A DNA stretch of 64,000 nucleotides, from NCBI RefSeq assembly GCF_023065955.2, contig NW_026622786.1, forward strand, positions 47,354,938 to 47,418,937. Reading direction: 5' to 3'. The stretch comes from Ursus arctos (lineage: Eukaryota > Chordata > Mammalia > Carnivora > Ursidae). Below are positions 1 to 11,134 of this stretch, piece by piece (position 1 is the first letter of the stretch; each line of letters starts with the position of its first letter). A program made the translations under genes and the position numbers. The notes beneath the pieces were generated by a model that ran no database searches, had not been told where the DNA came from, and was given only the letters and a program-made list of their open reading frames with translations.

Positions 1-1759
1 CAGTGTTCCTTTTAATGAATAGGATCCCACATCTTTCCAGTAAGTGAAATTTGACTTTGTTTTGTAGTTTTGGTGGAAACAGCTCTAACAAGGCTAGTGT
101 GATGAAATTGCTTTTAAAGAAATCAGAAAGACACCCTTTATGTAGGTGTAGAAAGAGTACAATTTCCACATCCTTTTTATCTGCTAATGGTTTCTTTAAT
201 ATCACTTATCCTTAAGCGTCTTTCAGTTTCCTCATTTATGCAGGAGGTCTAATGATACTTCCATCACATGCTAAGTATTGCTATTAATGTGAGAAAAAAA
301 TCAATATAACAGCAGTATACACTTATATAGTATGCATTATGGCCCCTATAATATTGCTGAAGCATGAGTGGGCTCTTGACTGCCAATACTTCCCTCCTTA
401 GAGCAGCTACGGGATCGTAAAACCAGGATATGAGCACTGAATTTGTGGCAGGACTCTCCGCGAGGTCTAAGGGAGACAAGGACTCGCTTGGGATACCCCT
501 GCTTTTATCTCAAGGTCCTTATACATCAGTTCAGCCAATCCTGCAAATCTCAGGGCCTCAGTTACCCTCACCTCGTTGTCTGCTTTCCAAAAATCGAATA
601 ATAAAAATCCCTAGCTATTGTGAGACTCAAAAAAGATAATAAGCGTAAATGCGCTTTAAAAAGTATAAGGTGATATGCAAATATATGGCTGATTCTTAAT
701 CATCTTTCCAGGGATTTAAATCTGATATGGCAATATAATTTTTGTAAGAATGAAGCACATAATCTCCATCTTCATATAATTTAAGATGAATATTTTGGAC
801 TGAACTCTCCTGCTTTGCAGTGCTTATTATGCATATTCTTCTTTTTTAAGTGCTTGGATACATTTTGGTTTAATTAAATAGCGTGAATGTTGGTTAGTGA
901 AGTTATTAGAATAATGATAATGGATAACATCATGAAGCTGAAAGAAGACAGATTGGGTTTATAAGTTAAACTGTGCATGGATTTATTTTTCTGATCCTGC
1001 CATACAGAGCAAATGAGTAAAATTAGCATAAATATTAACTGTTATCCAATGAATAGCTAGACATGGCTGATATATTTATAAATGCTTCCAATAATTTCAA
1101 ATTATAATTTGTTAATGATCTGTATTCAAATGCAGAGCCCTGTGGAGTTTCTGCTTTAAGTAACATGTCTGATAATTCTATTAAATTTCTTCCATTTACA
1201 TGTTTATATTTGAAAGCCACATTATAAATTTCATTGATCTGTCTATATTTTACCTAAAAAATAGCCACATTTTGCCGTACTCTCGTCTTTTGCTGTATCA
1301 CAAAAGAAAATGTGGCTCAAAATAGTGGTCACCAAATGAACAGTAGAGAGTGTTAGAAACGAATCCAGATATACTCCCTGTCGGTACTAGAAATAATGGC
1401 TAGTTTTTGTACATGTGCGATTTGTTTAGATTTTTTCTTAACCAGTACTTTTGTGAATTTTTGCTGACTCATTCATGGTCTATATCAGTTTTAAAAATAA
1501 ATTAAAAAATGTCTGGTCGCAGGATGATAGCCCCACAGAGCTTCTCCCTAATCCACAAAAAAAAATTAGGTTGTGGGTTCAAGGATACCACAAACATGGT
1601 CTGAACTAACTGGAGGTGTCTCTCTACTTGCTAGTTCAAACCACTTAGCGTACCTTCTGCAAAAACATCTTTCTTGAGAAGTTTCTGGATATATTAGCTT
1701 CCTTAGAGTTTACCTATGCTGATGATTTCTTTCTTTTTGTATTTTCTATTCTGTATTTA
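1..1759. other. Unique AT-rich non-coding DNA
   Basis: I recognise no repeat family, exon or RNA gene here. The stretch from about 340 to 600 is less AT-rich and holds several CpGs (around 410-485), but its open frames are short and lack protein-like features. An 11-bp perfect inverted repeat (agccacatttt, 1263-1273, against 1307-1317) lies within it. Undetected ancient repeats are possible. Confidence 0.55.
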
Positions 1760-2695
1760 GGAATTAATTTCAAATTCATGTAAAAATTGGTAGAGAAATA
1801 ATACAAACTCTGTCCTACATCCTTCACTCGGTTTTGTCCATCATTTTTCCCATTTGCTTCAACATTTGCTGTGTGTAGAGTATGTGGAAATTTATATATT
1901 TTTTCATTGCATCATTTGAGAACAATCTGCATATATCGTGCCCTTTTCTTCCTAATTATGTCAGTGTGCATTTCTGAAGAATAAGGACATTCTTTTATAT
2001 ATAACCACAGTGCCTTTTTCAGCTTGTTTGCATTTAACATAGGTATCATACTTTTGCCCCATTACTATTCATATGCCAATTTTGTCAATTGATGGAACAG
2101 CGTCCTCTATAGTTTTTCCCCCGCCCCCATCTCGTACAACATCTAAGTATCCTATATGGTTGTCACATCACTTTCCTCGTCTTTATTCTAGGGTCTAATT
2201 CCTTGGTCTTTCTTGTCATTTCCAAACATTGATATTTTCAACAATGCGTATGCCACCCCCACTTTTCTTAATAGAATGTTTCTCATTTGGGGTTTGACTC
2301 ATGTTTCCTCATGATTAGCTTCTGGTTATGCCCATCTGGGACTAAATAAGTGAAGTTGTAGACCTCTCAGGGGATGATACCCAGAGGCACAGGATATCCG
2401 TCTGTCCCCCATTTGTGATGTTAATTTTGATTACCTAATCAAGGTGTCTGGTTTCTGCATTGTATAGCTCCTTTTGTTTTTTCCTTTCCCATGCTACCAA
2501 TAAGCAATAGGGAGAGATTTTAAAAACATTAAATGCAAATGTCTGTTACTTGTTAACCTTCCCTCAGATTTTGCATTATCAGTGATTCTTTTGTGAACTA
2601 ATCTTTACTCTGATGATTGCAAAGTGATGATTTTTCTAGCTTGAGCAATCCTACTTTTACCAGTTAGCACGAGGCATTCTGGTATAAACAACAAC

Positions 2696-2746
<51 letters not shown>

Positions 2747-3060
2747 TTTCTTTCTTTCTCTTTCTATATTTATTGTGGCACAAGCTCATGGATTCCCAAC
2801 TTTTTAAACCTGTCTATAATTCATATTGTCTTTAGTTATTTTGATGCTCAAATTTGTTCTTATTTGGTGAGTAGAAGTCACTTGATTCTGATTCCTGTGT
2901 CCTTGTGATATGATCCCATTGGTTTTTTTTGTTGTTGTTGTTGTTTTAGCCTTTCGTACTTTCTGGCATGACAAAATATGCCAGCTTCATCTTGTATTTT
3001 AGCTGCCCTATCTCTGGAATCAACCATTTTACATTACTTCAGTGATTGGATACTGTTTAC
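1760..3060 (-). mobile_element. Old L1 (L1M-type) 3' UTR, antisense
   Basis: Read on the plus strand, the block follows the reverse complement of a mammalian L1M 3' end. It passes through wording like 'cattttgcc...catttgagaacaatctgcatat', 'aaggacattcttttatata', 'gtttcctcatgattag', 'gatgttaattttgattacc' and 'ctttctggcatgacaaaatatgcc', in the expected order. It is heavily diverged, with no open frame. A TTTC microsatellite has grown in it where this UTR family normally has a TTTA-rich patch. The family is recognised by recalled consensus; the subfamily is not assigned. Confidence 0.7.
2697..2765 (+). repeat. (TTTC)n microsatellite
   Basis: About 16 uninterrupted TTTC units, then a slightly broken end (ttttctttctctttct). 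It sits inside the old L1 3' UTR. The long pure run suggests length polymorphism. Confidence 0.95.
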
Positions 3061-3481
3061 TTGCGGTTATGATAATCATACATTGGTTTAAAATATATAA
3101 CTCTGTCGATCTACTTTATAGTAAAATTATCAGAAACTCAGACATCTAGACTACTTTCTATGATATCCTGTTAATGAAAAGAACTTAAATAATTTTATGC
3201 AAAGGATTAATCCTATTTTGTTTGTTTTATCTAACAGCAATCCTGGAAATAGGGCCTGTGACCTACAGAGGGTGATTTTAGAATTAGTAGTAAAAAATAT
3301 TTATAGCAAGCAAAATATAAGGAGGCAGTTTTTCTATCCTGAGAATTTAGATAAGTTCATACATCTGTATTTACAAAAGATACTACTCTTTTACCTAATC
3401 TATGACTGATTTCATATATACTTAGAAAATTTTCAAGGTTATCTCAAAATTCATACTATAAGGTACATGATTCCCTTCATT
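3061..3481. other. Unique AT-rich DNA
   Basis: No repeat or gene recognised. The 70-codon open frame at 3197-3409 has AT-rich, random-looking composition and is not supported as a gene. Confidence 0.5.
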
Positions 3482-3498
3482 CCTACCGGTAATTTCTT

Positions 3499-3659
3499 TT
3501 TTTTTTTTTTTCTTTTGTTACTTCTTATCCCTTTATTGCAATTACCAGTTCTTTTTTTTTTTTTTTTGGCCTGTTCTATTTTATTTTTTTTAATAATAAT
3601 TTTTTTTTCATTATATTATGTTAGTCACCATACAGTACATCCCTAGTTTTTGATGTAAA
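3499..3659 (-). mobile_element. Young 5'-truncated carnivore L1, possible 3' transduction
   Basis: A 161-bp insertion is flanked by a perfect 17-bp target-site duplication, cctaccggtaatttctt, at 3482-3498 and 3660-3676. The right part (3609-3659) is the carnivore L1 3' end in antisense (ttagtcaccatacagtacat). Reading the minus strand, the L1 end is followed by a first A-tract (3552-3567), then 40 bp of non-L1 sequence (3512-3551) holding AATAAA (3532-3537). A second A-tract starts 20 nt beyond that signal. This is the layout expected of L1 read-through into flanking DNA with use of a downstream poly(A) signal. The insertion and duplication are seen directly; the transduction is inference. Confidence 0.85.
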
Positions 3660-3692
3660 CCTACCGGTAATTTCTTAGGCATTAGATGGTGC

Positions 3693-3945
3693 CAGTGTAG
3701 TACAGCGATTAAGATTATGAACTTTATATCAGTCAGAATTTGGTGTGAGACCCAGAGATTCATCTTATAAACTGTAAGATCTTAGACAAAATTGTTAACT
3801 TCTTTAAATTTTAAATATAAAATAGTGATACTAATTGTCCCCATTTCAGAATTGTTATGAGTATTAAATGGAATAGTATAGAGCTTTGAACAGAATCCAT
3901 GACTTACAGTAAATATCCCGTAATAGTAGCTATTAATTTACTACT
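3693..3945 (+). mobile_element. MIR SINE relic
   Basis: The order of motifs matches MIR. A tRNA-like head (gtgtagtacagcgattaag) is followed by a degraded 'tgtaagatcttagacaaa' core, then 'ccatttcagaattgttatgag' and an AATAT-rich end. Strongly diverged, ancient. Confidence 0.65.
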
Positions 3946-4829
3946 GATATGTATTTAAAATTTTGATCAAATGGAATCTCAAACCTTGTTTCTAAAATTG
4001 AAGGGCTTACTTGCAACTGTTGAATGCAATTCATAGCTGCTCTCAAATGAGGGTATCATAAAGCTAAAAGCAACTTAAAACTTCTAGAGAACATTGACAA
4101 ATTTATACAAGGCATCTGATTTTGAATATCTTTATATTCAAAATAAAGTTCTTAATCATATATCATTGCATTAATAAATCTAAACCAGTCAGGGAAAAAA
4201 ATAGGAAAATCTAACCGATAAGTTTTAAAATAATAGATTACAAAAAAAATTACCAAAAAAAATACAAAATATAATAATAATAGATTAGAGACAGATAACA
4301 AATATGGAGGCATTTTGAAAGCCTCTATGAAATTTCCACTTATTATTCATTGCTGCTTGTCTTAATCTTTGCTTTCTAGTTCATTTTTATACCTTGATAA
4401 TCTGGAATCCCCAGACATGTTCTCACTCTACTCTGCTGGTGTTTATCAGCTGGCAAAGATATTCTTTTGGATCGGGAGCTAAAATATGATCATAAACACT
4501 GGGTTGTATGTCTTAAACCCCTTTTTGTCTAATTTACATAGGCTTAGTTCTGTTTGATGGAATATATCACCCTAATTATCCATAGAAGTTAAGGCTCTTG
4601 CCTAACTCAACATAAAGACTGTTCAGTTATGTCCCTTTGTGCTGGTATGTTCTGGATTCCATTCATCCCTTCCCATTTGTAGTTCCTTATTCCATTAAAT
4701 ATCCCCTCTCTCCCTGCATCTTCAACCTCTTTCCCTCTATTGACTCCATCCTGTCCACAAACTCAAATTATTCTTTTCTGACATCAATCCCTTGACACTT
4801 TTGTTTGTATCAACAATTATTGAGCCTTT
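3946..4829. other. Unique AT-rich DNA
   Basis: No gene or recognised repeat. Several short A-runs occur near 4194-4290. The pyrimidine-rich part at 4640-4800 might be a degraded L2 piece, but I could not align it convincingly. Confidence 0.45.
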
Positions 4830-5085
4830 TTAAAGGAGACCACAAACAAGTGGTCAGAGATATAGGAATAAAACCAAAAAACATGATTTCAAAGAGACCA
4901 AAAGAGGAAGAGTTTTTCTGGAACAGTGAGTGGTAAACAATGTCAGTCAGGTCAAGTAAGATAAGACCCAAGCAGTTACTTTTAGGTTAGGTAGTTTGGT
5001 GACCATTGTGGCAATTCAGTGACATAATGGACCAGAAACCCAGTTGTGGAGAATTAAAGAGCAAATAAATGACGAATTTTGACAT
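4830..5085 (-). mobile_element. Possible L2 5' fragment, antisense
   Basis: Wording such as 'gtcaggtcaagtaagataag' and 'ggtgaccattgtggcaattc' resembles antisense L2 upstream sequence. Divergence is high and the boundaries are rough. Confidence 0.4.
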
Positions 5086-5129
5086 TGCAATAAAACTATG
5101 CATTCAGTTAGTCAAAGCAGAAATTTGGT

Positions 5130-5468
5130 TTCTCTACTTTTATGCATGTTATTTCTTCTATTAGGAATATTTTTTCTCCCTTGATACTAATGACAAACTC
5201 CTACTCATCCTTCAACTTTTTACAAAATTGTTCCTGAGCAACCCAGGAACAAGTGGGTGCTTCTTCTTCCATAGTTGCATAGCCCCTTGTACCACCATTT
5301 GTGTGGACCTAATTCTCTAAATTGTAGTCCTTGGTCATATTTGTCTATGGCCTCAGGGAACAGGGAATTCCTTCTGCCCAGAAACTGTTCATCTTTGTAA
5401 TCCTTGGCTTAGCATAGGGCCTGGTACAAAGTAGGGTGGCCATAAATATTGCAGACTTAATGGATGCT
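5130..5468 (+). mobile_element. L2 LINE 3' fragment
   Basis: Plus-strand L2-like text: 'acaaactcctactcatcctt' followed by 'ttgtaatccttggcttagca' and 'ggcctggtacaaagtaggg', ending near 'ataaatattgcag'. This is the order of the L2 3' end. Old and degraded. Confidence 0.6.
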
Positions 5469-5660
5469 GCCATCTGTCCTTGCTTCCCACATAGTTAGAA
5501 CTAGAAATTAAAATTTAAAGTGATAACAGGGTAATGACACAAGGAAGTATTTCTTTTCTTATATCCCCCCACGCCTTCCCCCTGATATAGAGACACACAT
5601 ACCCTTAAATATAAATCAGCCTTTTGTTTTCCTTATAGTCTTAGTATGGCTGCACCTTTA

Positions 5661-6443
5661 TGATATTGTGATTTACCATAAGAAATATACATTTGGCCTT
5701 TGTCCCACTTCTTGCACAGAGCTCCTAAAACCCTTGGAATTTCCTGTGATGAAACCAGCAAAGGTATCTTTTGTTATGTTCAAGAGGCGACTTTGGAGAC
5801 ACAGCAAAGGATGGGACTGGAGTTGCCAGGAGAACCAACCATGAGAACACAGAGTTGGGATTTTTAATCTCACCCACCCAGACCACGGGGGAAGATAGAG
5901 GGGCTAGAGGTTGAATCATCCACCAATGGCCAGTGAATCAATCAATTGTGTGTATGTAATGAAGCCTCCATAAAGCCCCAAAAAGACAGAGTTCAGAGAG
6001 CTTCTGTGTTGGTAAACAAGTAGAGATTTGGGGAGAGTGGCACACTCTGAGAGGGCATTGAAGCTCCTCACCCTTTCCTCATACTTTGCCCCATCCATCT
6101 CTTCCATCCGGCTGTTCCTGAGTTATAGCCTTTTAAAATAAATCGGTAATCTAGTAAGTAAAATATTTCTCTGAGTTCTCTGAGCTGTTCTAGCAAATTA
6201 ATTGAACCCAAGGAGGGGATTGTTAGAACCTCTAATCTATAGCCAGTTGATCACAAGCATAGGTGACAACCTAGACTTGCTCCTGGCATCTGAAATAAGG
6301 GAGGAGGGCAGTCTTGTGGAACTGAGCTTTTAACCAGTGCAATCCGATGCTATCTCTATGTAGTGTCAGAACTGAGTTGAATTGTAGGACACCCAGCTGG
6401 TGTTGGACAGTTGCTTATTGATATGGGAAACTCCCCCACCACA
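5661..6443 (+). mobile_element. ERVL-type LTR, old (subfamily unassigned)
   Basis: The element begins 'tgatattgtgattt' and runs through 'gcacagagctcctaaaaccc', 'gaatcaatcaattgtgtgta' and 'agagttcagagagcttctgt'. It ends in the 'ggacacccagctggtgttg' region and 'ccccaccaca'. I place it with mammalian ERVL-class LTRs (LTR33/LTR16-like) from recalled consensus. Just downstream, 'ttaattgggttctgaatc' may be a remnant of the primer-binding region. A second copy of the same family lies inverted at 47818-48622. No viral coding sequence is attached. Confidence 0.65.
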
Positions 6444-6519
6444 TTAATTGGGTTCTGAATCTTAACCACATTAACATATAAAGAGCAGCTTGCATGAAAG
6501 TAACTTTAGCTGGCAGGGT

Positions 6520-6678
6520 TCCACTAATATTTATCCATTACTGTCTATATACAAAGTGGAATGTACTTGCACATACCTGTCCCATTTAAGCCTCAAAACT
6601 AAACTGTGAAGTGGATATTATTATCCTCATTGTATAAATTAACATGGCACTCAAGAGTATTTACATAAATTACCCCAA
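6520..6678 (-). mobile_element. MIR relic, antisense
   Basis: The text follows reverse-complement MIR: 'ttatccattactgtctatat', 'cccatttaagcctcaaaact', 'gtggatattattatcctcat'. Ancient. Confidence 0.6.
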
Positions 6679-6688
6679 ACAAACATGA

Positions 6689-8236
6689 TTTTTTTTTTTT
6701 TTTTACTTTTTACTTTGAAAATGTTATAAGCTCATAGGAAGTTACAAAGTTAGTAGAGAGAGCTTCCATGTATCTTTCACCCAATTTCTCTAATTGGTTG
6801 GTTACATCATATGTAACTGTAATCTGACACCAAAACAAATGGACATTAGTGCAATATATGCATATGGTTCTATATCATTTTTTAAAGATTTTGTTTATTT
6901 ATTTTTGCGAGAGAGAGAGAAAGAGAGAACGAGCAGGGGGAGGGGAAGGGGAAGAGAGAGAAGCAGAGTCCCCACTGAACAGGGACCCCGATGCGGGACC
7001 CAATCCCAGGACCCTGGAATCATGCCCTGAGACTAAGGCAGCCGCTTAACTGACTAAGCCACCGAGGTGCCTGGTTCTATATCATTTTATCGTATGAGTT
7101 GATTCATGAAGCCACCACCACAATCAAGGTACAGAACTGTTCCCTCAGCACAAAGATTTATCTTATGCTAACCCTTTGAACTCACATCTATTCCTTCTCC
7201 ATCTACCATCCCTAATCCCTGACAATCTGTTTCTAATCTCTTCTTCTCTATAATACTGTCATTAAAAGAATATATGTAAATAGAATTATCCAATGAGTGA
7301 GCATCTGACATTGGCCTTTTTACTCAACATAATACTCATGAGATTTATCCAAGTTTTAGCATCTATCAATACTTTGTTCCTTTTTATTGCTGAGTCATAC
7401 CTAGTGATATGAATATACCACAATTTGTTTAACCATAAACATATTATAGCATATTTTCATTGTTTTTAATTTTTGGCTATAACAAATAAAGCTATTGTAA
7501 ACAATTCTCTTTCTTTTTCTTTTCTATTCTTTTACTTTTATTATATTTTGTTATATTATATTTTAAGTGAGTTGTTTGTAGACAGCTTATAGATAAGACA
7601 CTTTTAAAAAAAATCTACTCTGACAATCTCTATATTTTGCTTGGTGTATTTAGACCATTACATTTATTTTAATTAGTGATTTGTTAGGGCTTATGCTAGC
7701 ATCTTATTTTTGTTGTTGTTTTCTATTTGTTCCTTCTAGTTTTCTCTGTTTTCTTTTTCCTGCCTTTGTATAGGTTACTTGCGCATTTTTTTTAATTACC
7801 CTTTGTTTTATCTGTAGTATTTTTGACTGTGTTTCTTTACATAGATTTACATCATATAAGCATAACTTATCCTATTCTACAGGAATCCACATTTTACTAG
7901 TTCCAGTGAAGTAAAGAAACTCTACCTCCATTTGTTCTCCTGCTTTTTTAGTATAATAATCTTGAGGGTTTTTTCTACATACATGAGAACTACCTCAGAT
8001 AGTGGTATAGTTTTTGTTTCAACTGTGAAATGTGTATTAGAAAACTCAAGAAGGGAAGTATTTTGTATTTATCTATTCTTTTACTCCTACTCTTGTCTAT
8101 TTAGAAAACTTTGTTCACATTCTTTTGTGGTAGGCCCACTGGAGACAAATTCTTTTACAGTAGTCTTCATCTGAGAATGTCTTGATTTTACCTTTTTTCT
8201 TGAGGACGTTTCTGCTTGGGTTGGAATACTGAGTTT
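6689..8236 (-). mobile_element. Old L1 (L1M/L1ME-type), antisense, internally deleted
   Basis: A T-tract at 6689-6704 is the L1 tail. It is followed by reverse-complement 3' end text: 'gaagccaccaccacaatcaa', 'cctttttattgctgagtcat', 'ataccacaatttgtttaacc'. From about 7512 the text switches to a much more upstream antisense L1 segment ('cactctgacaatctct' style, 'ggtgtatttagaccattaca'), so most of ORF2 is missing. Either one copy lost its middle or two pieces abut. A young SINE interrupts it at 6882-7071. The open frame at 7932-8174 lies inside this relic and is not a gene. Confidence 0.7.
6882..7071 (-). mobile_element. Can-SINE (tRNA-Lys derived), young
   Basis: In reverse complement this is a full carnivore SINE. 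It reads from tail (aaagattttgtttattta), through a GA-rich stretch, to the head 'gccaccgaggtgcc'. A perfect 17-bp target-site duplication, tggttctatatcatttt, occurs at 6865-6881 and 7072-7088. Exact flanks and an intact body argue for a recent, lineage-specific insertion into the old L1. Frames at 6794-7049 that run through it are shadows. Confidence 0.95.
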
Positions 8237-8516
8237 AACAAAACATGCATTTATTTAACATTCAAGTAGCCTTAAAATGGTCATAAGGCAATATTTGGAA
8301 ATCTTGTGGATTAAAGTGTAGAGCCTTTGAAAGCTAAAAAGCAGTGTTTTCCACGCTCCCCATAAGTATTGCTATAGACTGAGCCCAGCTATAAAATAAA
8401 AGCATAAACTGTGCATTAAGAGTATAATAGATATTGGCAAATTAAGAGATTTTAAGGATCCTGAGATTGCCAAATGAGAGCCATTTCAGGATGAACAAAG
8501 TCAGTATTCGTTAGGT
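8237..8516. other. Unique DNA, nothing recognised
   Basis: A short AT-rich spacer between the L1 relic and the hAT element. No gene or repeat seen. Confidence 0.5.
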
Positions 8517-9264
8517 CATGGGTTAGCAACCTAAGGCCTGTGGGCTAGCTGGCTTACTGTTTATTTCTGTAAATGAAGTTTTAATTGTTGTTGTTGTTGG
8601 AGCATAGCCATGCTCACAACTTTACATATAGCCCTATGACTGCTTTCTCATACTGTTGGGGTTAATGTAGAGCATGAAATCAGCCATAATAGCTGGCTTG
8701 CGAAAATGTTAACACACAGGCCGCTGAACGCAGAGAAGGTTTCGGAGAAGGGCTTAGGCTTTTGGAATGCCGAGGCCTATGTGACCACTCTGCCATGGGA
8801 ATGCCACGGGGAGTTGCCTTCCCGAAACTTTCCTAGCCCAAACTCTGCCCTGTGATCTAAGAGATGTGGGCATTGTCCCTTAGGCTGTGTTTGGCCGAAC
8901 TCCTAGACCACGCAGATTAGCGTATCGTATTGTCCCGTAAACAGATCCTCCTAATTTCAGTAAGACCCCTTGTCACACATCACGTGCTTGAGGAACAGTG
9001 ATAAGGATTTGTGATTATCCTCAAGGACCAATAAAAGCGGGAGCAAAGAAGAGCAAAGGGTCTTCGTCTCTGAGTGTTGACCCCATTGCCTTCTCCTCTC
9101 TTTCACAGCAAAGTTTGGAGTAATCTTTCATCGGTTGGTCCAGGGATTGCTGGCTATTCCTGGTATCATACTGCAATATAGAGTTGAGTAGTAGAAACCA
9201 TACAGCCCACAAAGCCTAAATAACTTACTGTCCATTCCTTTAAGAAAAAGTTTGCTGACCCCTG
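8517..9264 (+). mobile_element. hAT-type non-autonomous DNA transposon, split by an LTR
   Basis: Ends are 'catgggttagcaacc' (8517) and 'gtttgctgacccctg' (9264), the terminal inverted repeats of a common mammalian MER1-type hAT family. Internal text (tctgtaaatgaagttt, then 'gttgagtagtagaaacc' on the right) fits that family. Flanking 8-mers cgttaggt and ccttagat agree at 6 of 8 positions, consistent with a decayed hAT duplication. The element is interrupted at 8654-9165 by an LTR. Two relatives lie at 19948-20170 and 30099-30325. Confidence 0.8.
8654..9165 (+). mobile_element. ERV1-like solo LTR, CpG-rich
   Basis: This 512-bp insertion splits the hAT element and is flanked on both sides by tcatac (8648-8653 and 9166-9171). 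It starts tgttgggg. It carries 'ccaataaaagcggg' (9028-9041), a TATA or poly(A)-like box. The following 'gtctctgagtgttgaccc' resembles gammaretroviral U5. I count about 16 CpGs, against almost none in neighbouring DNA, suggesting a fairly recent insertion. No internal viral sequence is present, so it is a solo LTR. The exact right end is ambiguous by about 3 bp. The U5 likeness is recalled family knowledge. Confidence 0.75.
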
Positions 9265-10459
9265 CCTTAGATTATTTTAAAAGAGGTTTAGTTTTTAAAT
9301 TTTATTTCCTAGCTGTAAGACATACAGGCTTAGCACATTAAAACTTCTGTAAACTTTAAAGAGAGTTAAATGCAAACTTAAGACAGAAATATTAATTACT
9401 AATTATCAGAAAAAATAAAAAACTGTAAAAAATGGAAATTATTAATTAAAATCCATGTATACCATTCAATCTATTGTTTAAAATAATTCTGAAAATAATT
9501 TGAGTCGATATAGGTACAAACGAAAAGGTATTACTTTCTATTAGTGCTCTTGATTCTGTTGTTATTTCCCTTTTGTGAAAGTAAGTCTTCTTTGAAACAC
9601 TTGAGTGCTGGCCCAACACCAGTGGTGAGACGATGAAGAGGCTGTGTGAGTGATCCTTGCAAGCTGGCAGCCTGTCACCCAAACATTGTAATTCTTTAGG
9701 AGTCTTTTTTCAGGTTTGCAATCCTGACACTGCACTTTACTCTTTAATGTTAGGAAGAAAAATTTAGTAAAACCAGCAATTTATGCTGATGACATTTCAA
9801 CAATACCAGATCTTCAGATTACAAGCTGTGGTTCTAGTTCCATTGTAGAGTTGCACTCTATGTGGAGCTTTTGTGAATTTCCATAATGGCTTTACATAAT
9901 GGATAATTATATAATGAATGAATCTACATAATGATGGCAAGTTAAACTTTTACCATAAGATTGCACACCAATAATTTATATATGCAGTTAAAAGTGCCTC
10001 TTTGTTCTGAGAGTTTTCTTTATAATTTTAACTTTCATTTGTTTCCAGAGTCCTCTCTACTTCTGTTTAGTTAGCAGTGGGCTATGAAGAATTACTTGTA
10101 TTCAGAACTGTTAATGCCTCCTATTTGAATTCAGAAAGCAAGAAAATTTTCATTATTTTAAGATATATATAAAGTTAAACAATGAGTCTGACGATACGAT
10201 GAATCAATATAAAAAATAATCCACTATTCTCAGAGGAAAGTGCTTACCCCTATAAAACAGAAAACAGGAACCCATCAAGCTTTTCAAAGCATTTTATAAA
10301 AGATCTTTTCTTTCTTATGAAACTTGATTTTCTGAAGGAGATGGGCATTAGAAAAAAAAAAAAAATATATATATATATATACATCTAGATTATGTCTCCT
10401 CTTGGTAGACTGAATTTGGGAATGATGGTTTATAGATATGTTTACATATATTTCTAAAA
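9265..10459. other. Unique AT-rich DNA with a small A/TA microsatellite
   Basis: No gene or recognised transposon. A run of A followed by TA repeats lies at about 10352-10381. Open frames such as 9446-9682 have no support. Confidence 0.5.
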
Positions 10460-10461
10460 TC

Positions 10462-10822
10462 TATTTTTTTGAAATTTAAGTATAATTAACATACGGTGTT
10501 ATGTTAGTTTCAGATGTACAATACAGTGATTCAGCAATTCTATACATGACTCAGTGCTCATCATGATAAGTGTACTTTTAATCCCCTTCACCTATTTCAC
10601 CCATCTGAGTTCCCTACCCACCTCCACTCTGATAACCATCAGTGTGTTCTCTATAGTTAAGAGGCAGTTATTTTGTTTGTCTCTTTGTTTTTCTGTTTGT
10701 TTCTTAAATTCCACATGGGAATGAAATGATACAGTATTTGTCTTTCTCTGACTTATTTCACTTAGCATTTTGCCCTCTCGATCCATCCATGTTGAGGCAA
10801 ATGGCAAGATTGCATCCTGTCA
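10462..10822 (-). mobile_element. Carnivore L1 3' end, antisense, 5'-truncated
   Basis: Plus-strand text is the reverse complement of a carnivore/L1MA-type 3' end: 'taattaacatacggtgttat', 'tcatgataagtgtactttta', 'cttaaattccacatgggaat', 'gttgaggcaaatggcaagat'. The right break falls near 10820. It parallels the longer copy at 18856-19672, but here it has more substitutions. Confidence 0.8.
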
Positions 10823-11134
10823 GGCTGTTTATATTTTAGGAATTAGATTTTTCTAGAGTATTTTTTCAGAGTGATTTCAATGTCACATTACATGTACTGG
10901 GGAAAGGTATTACATAAATGTTTACATTTAAACAAGTTAGGGGGTTGTTTATAATCTTGTTTATAATCTTAGAAGATGCAGCTTTTAATTTGGTTGTAAC
11001 CAGCTAATTCATGCTAAGATGAGACTCCATGGATAAAAATTTCACCCATAATATTGAAATAGATCTTATAAGGATCCAGAAAGGTTACCAGTATAAAATA
11101 AATGTATAAAATAAGCCCAGCTACCACTTAGGTT
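10823..11134. other. Unique AT-rich DNA
   Basis: Nothing recognised. A direct repeat of 'ataatcttgtttataatctt' type occurs near 10950-10970. Confidence 0.45.

Noticed and set aside
6794..7049. Two Arg/Glu-rich frames
   Set aside because: Generated by the GA-rich part of a SINE.
8654..9165. CpG island promoter of a cellular gene
   Set aside because: The CpGs are confined to an inserted LTR-like unit with flanking duplications; no downstream exon is visible.
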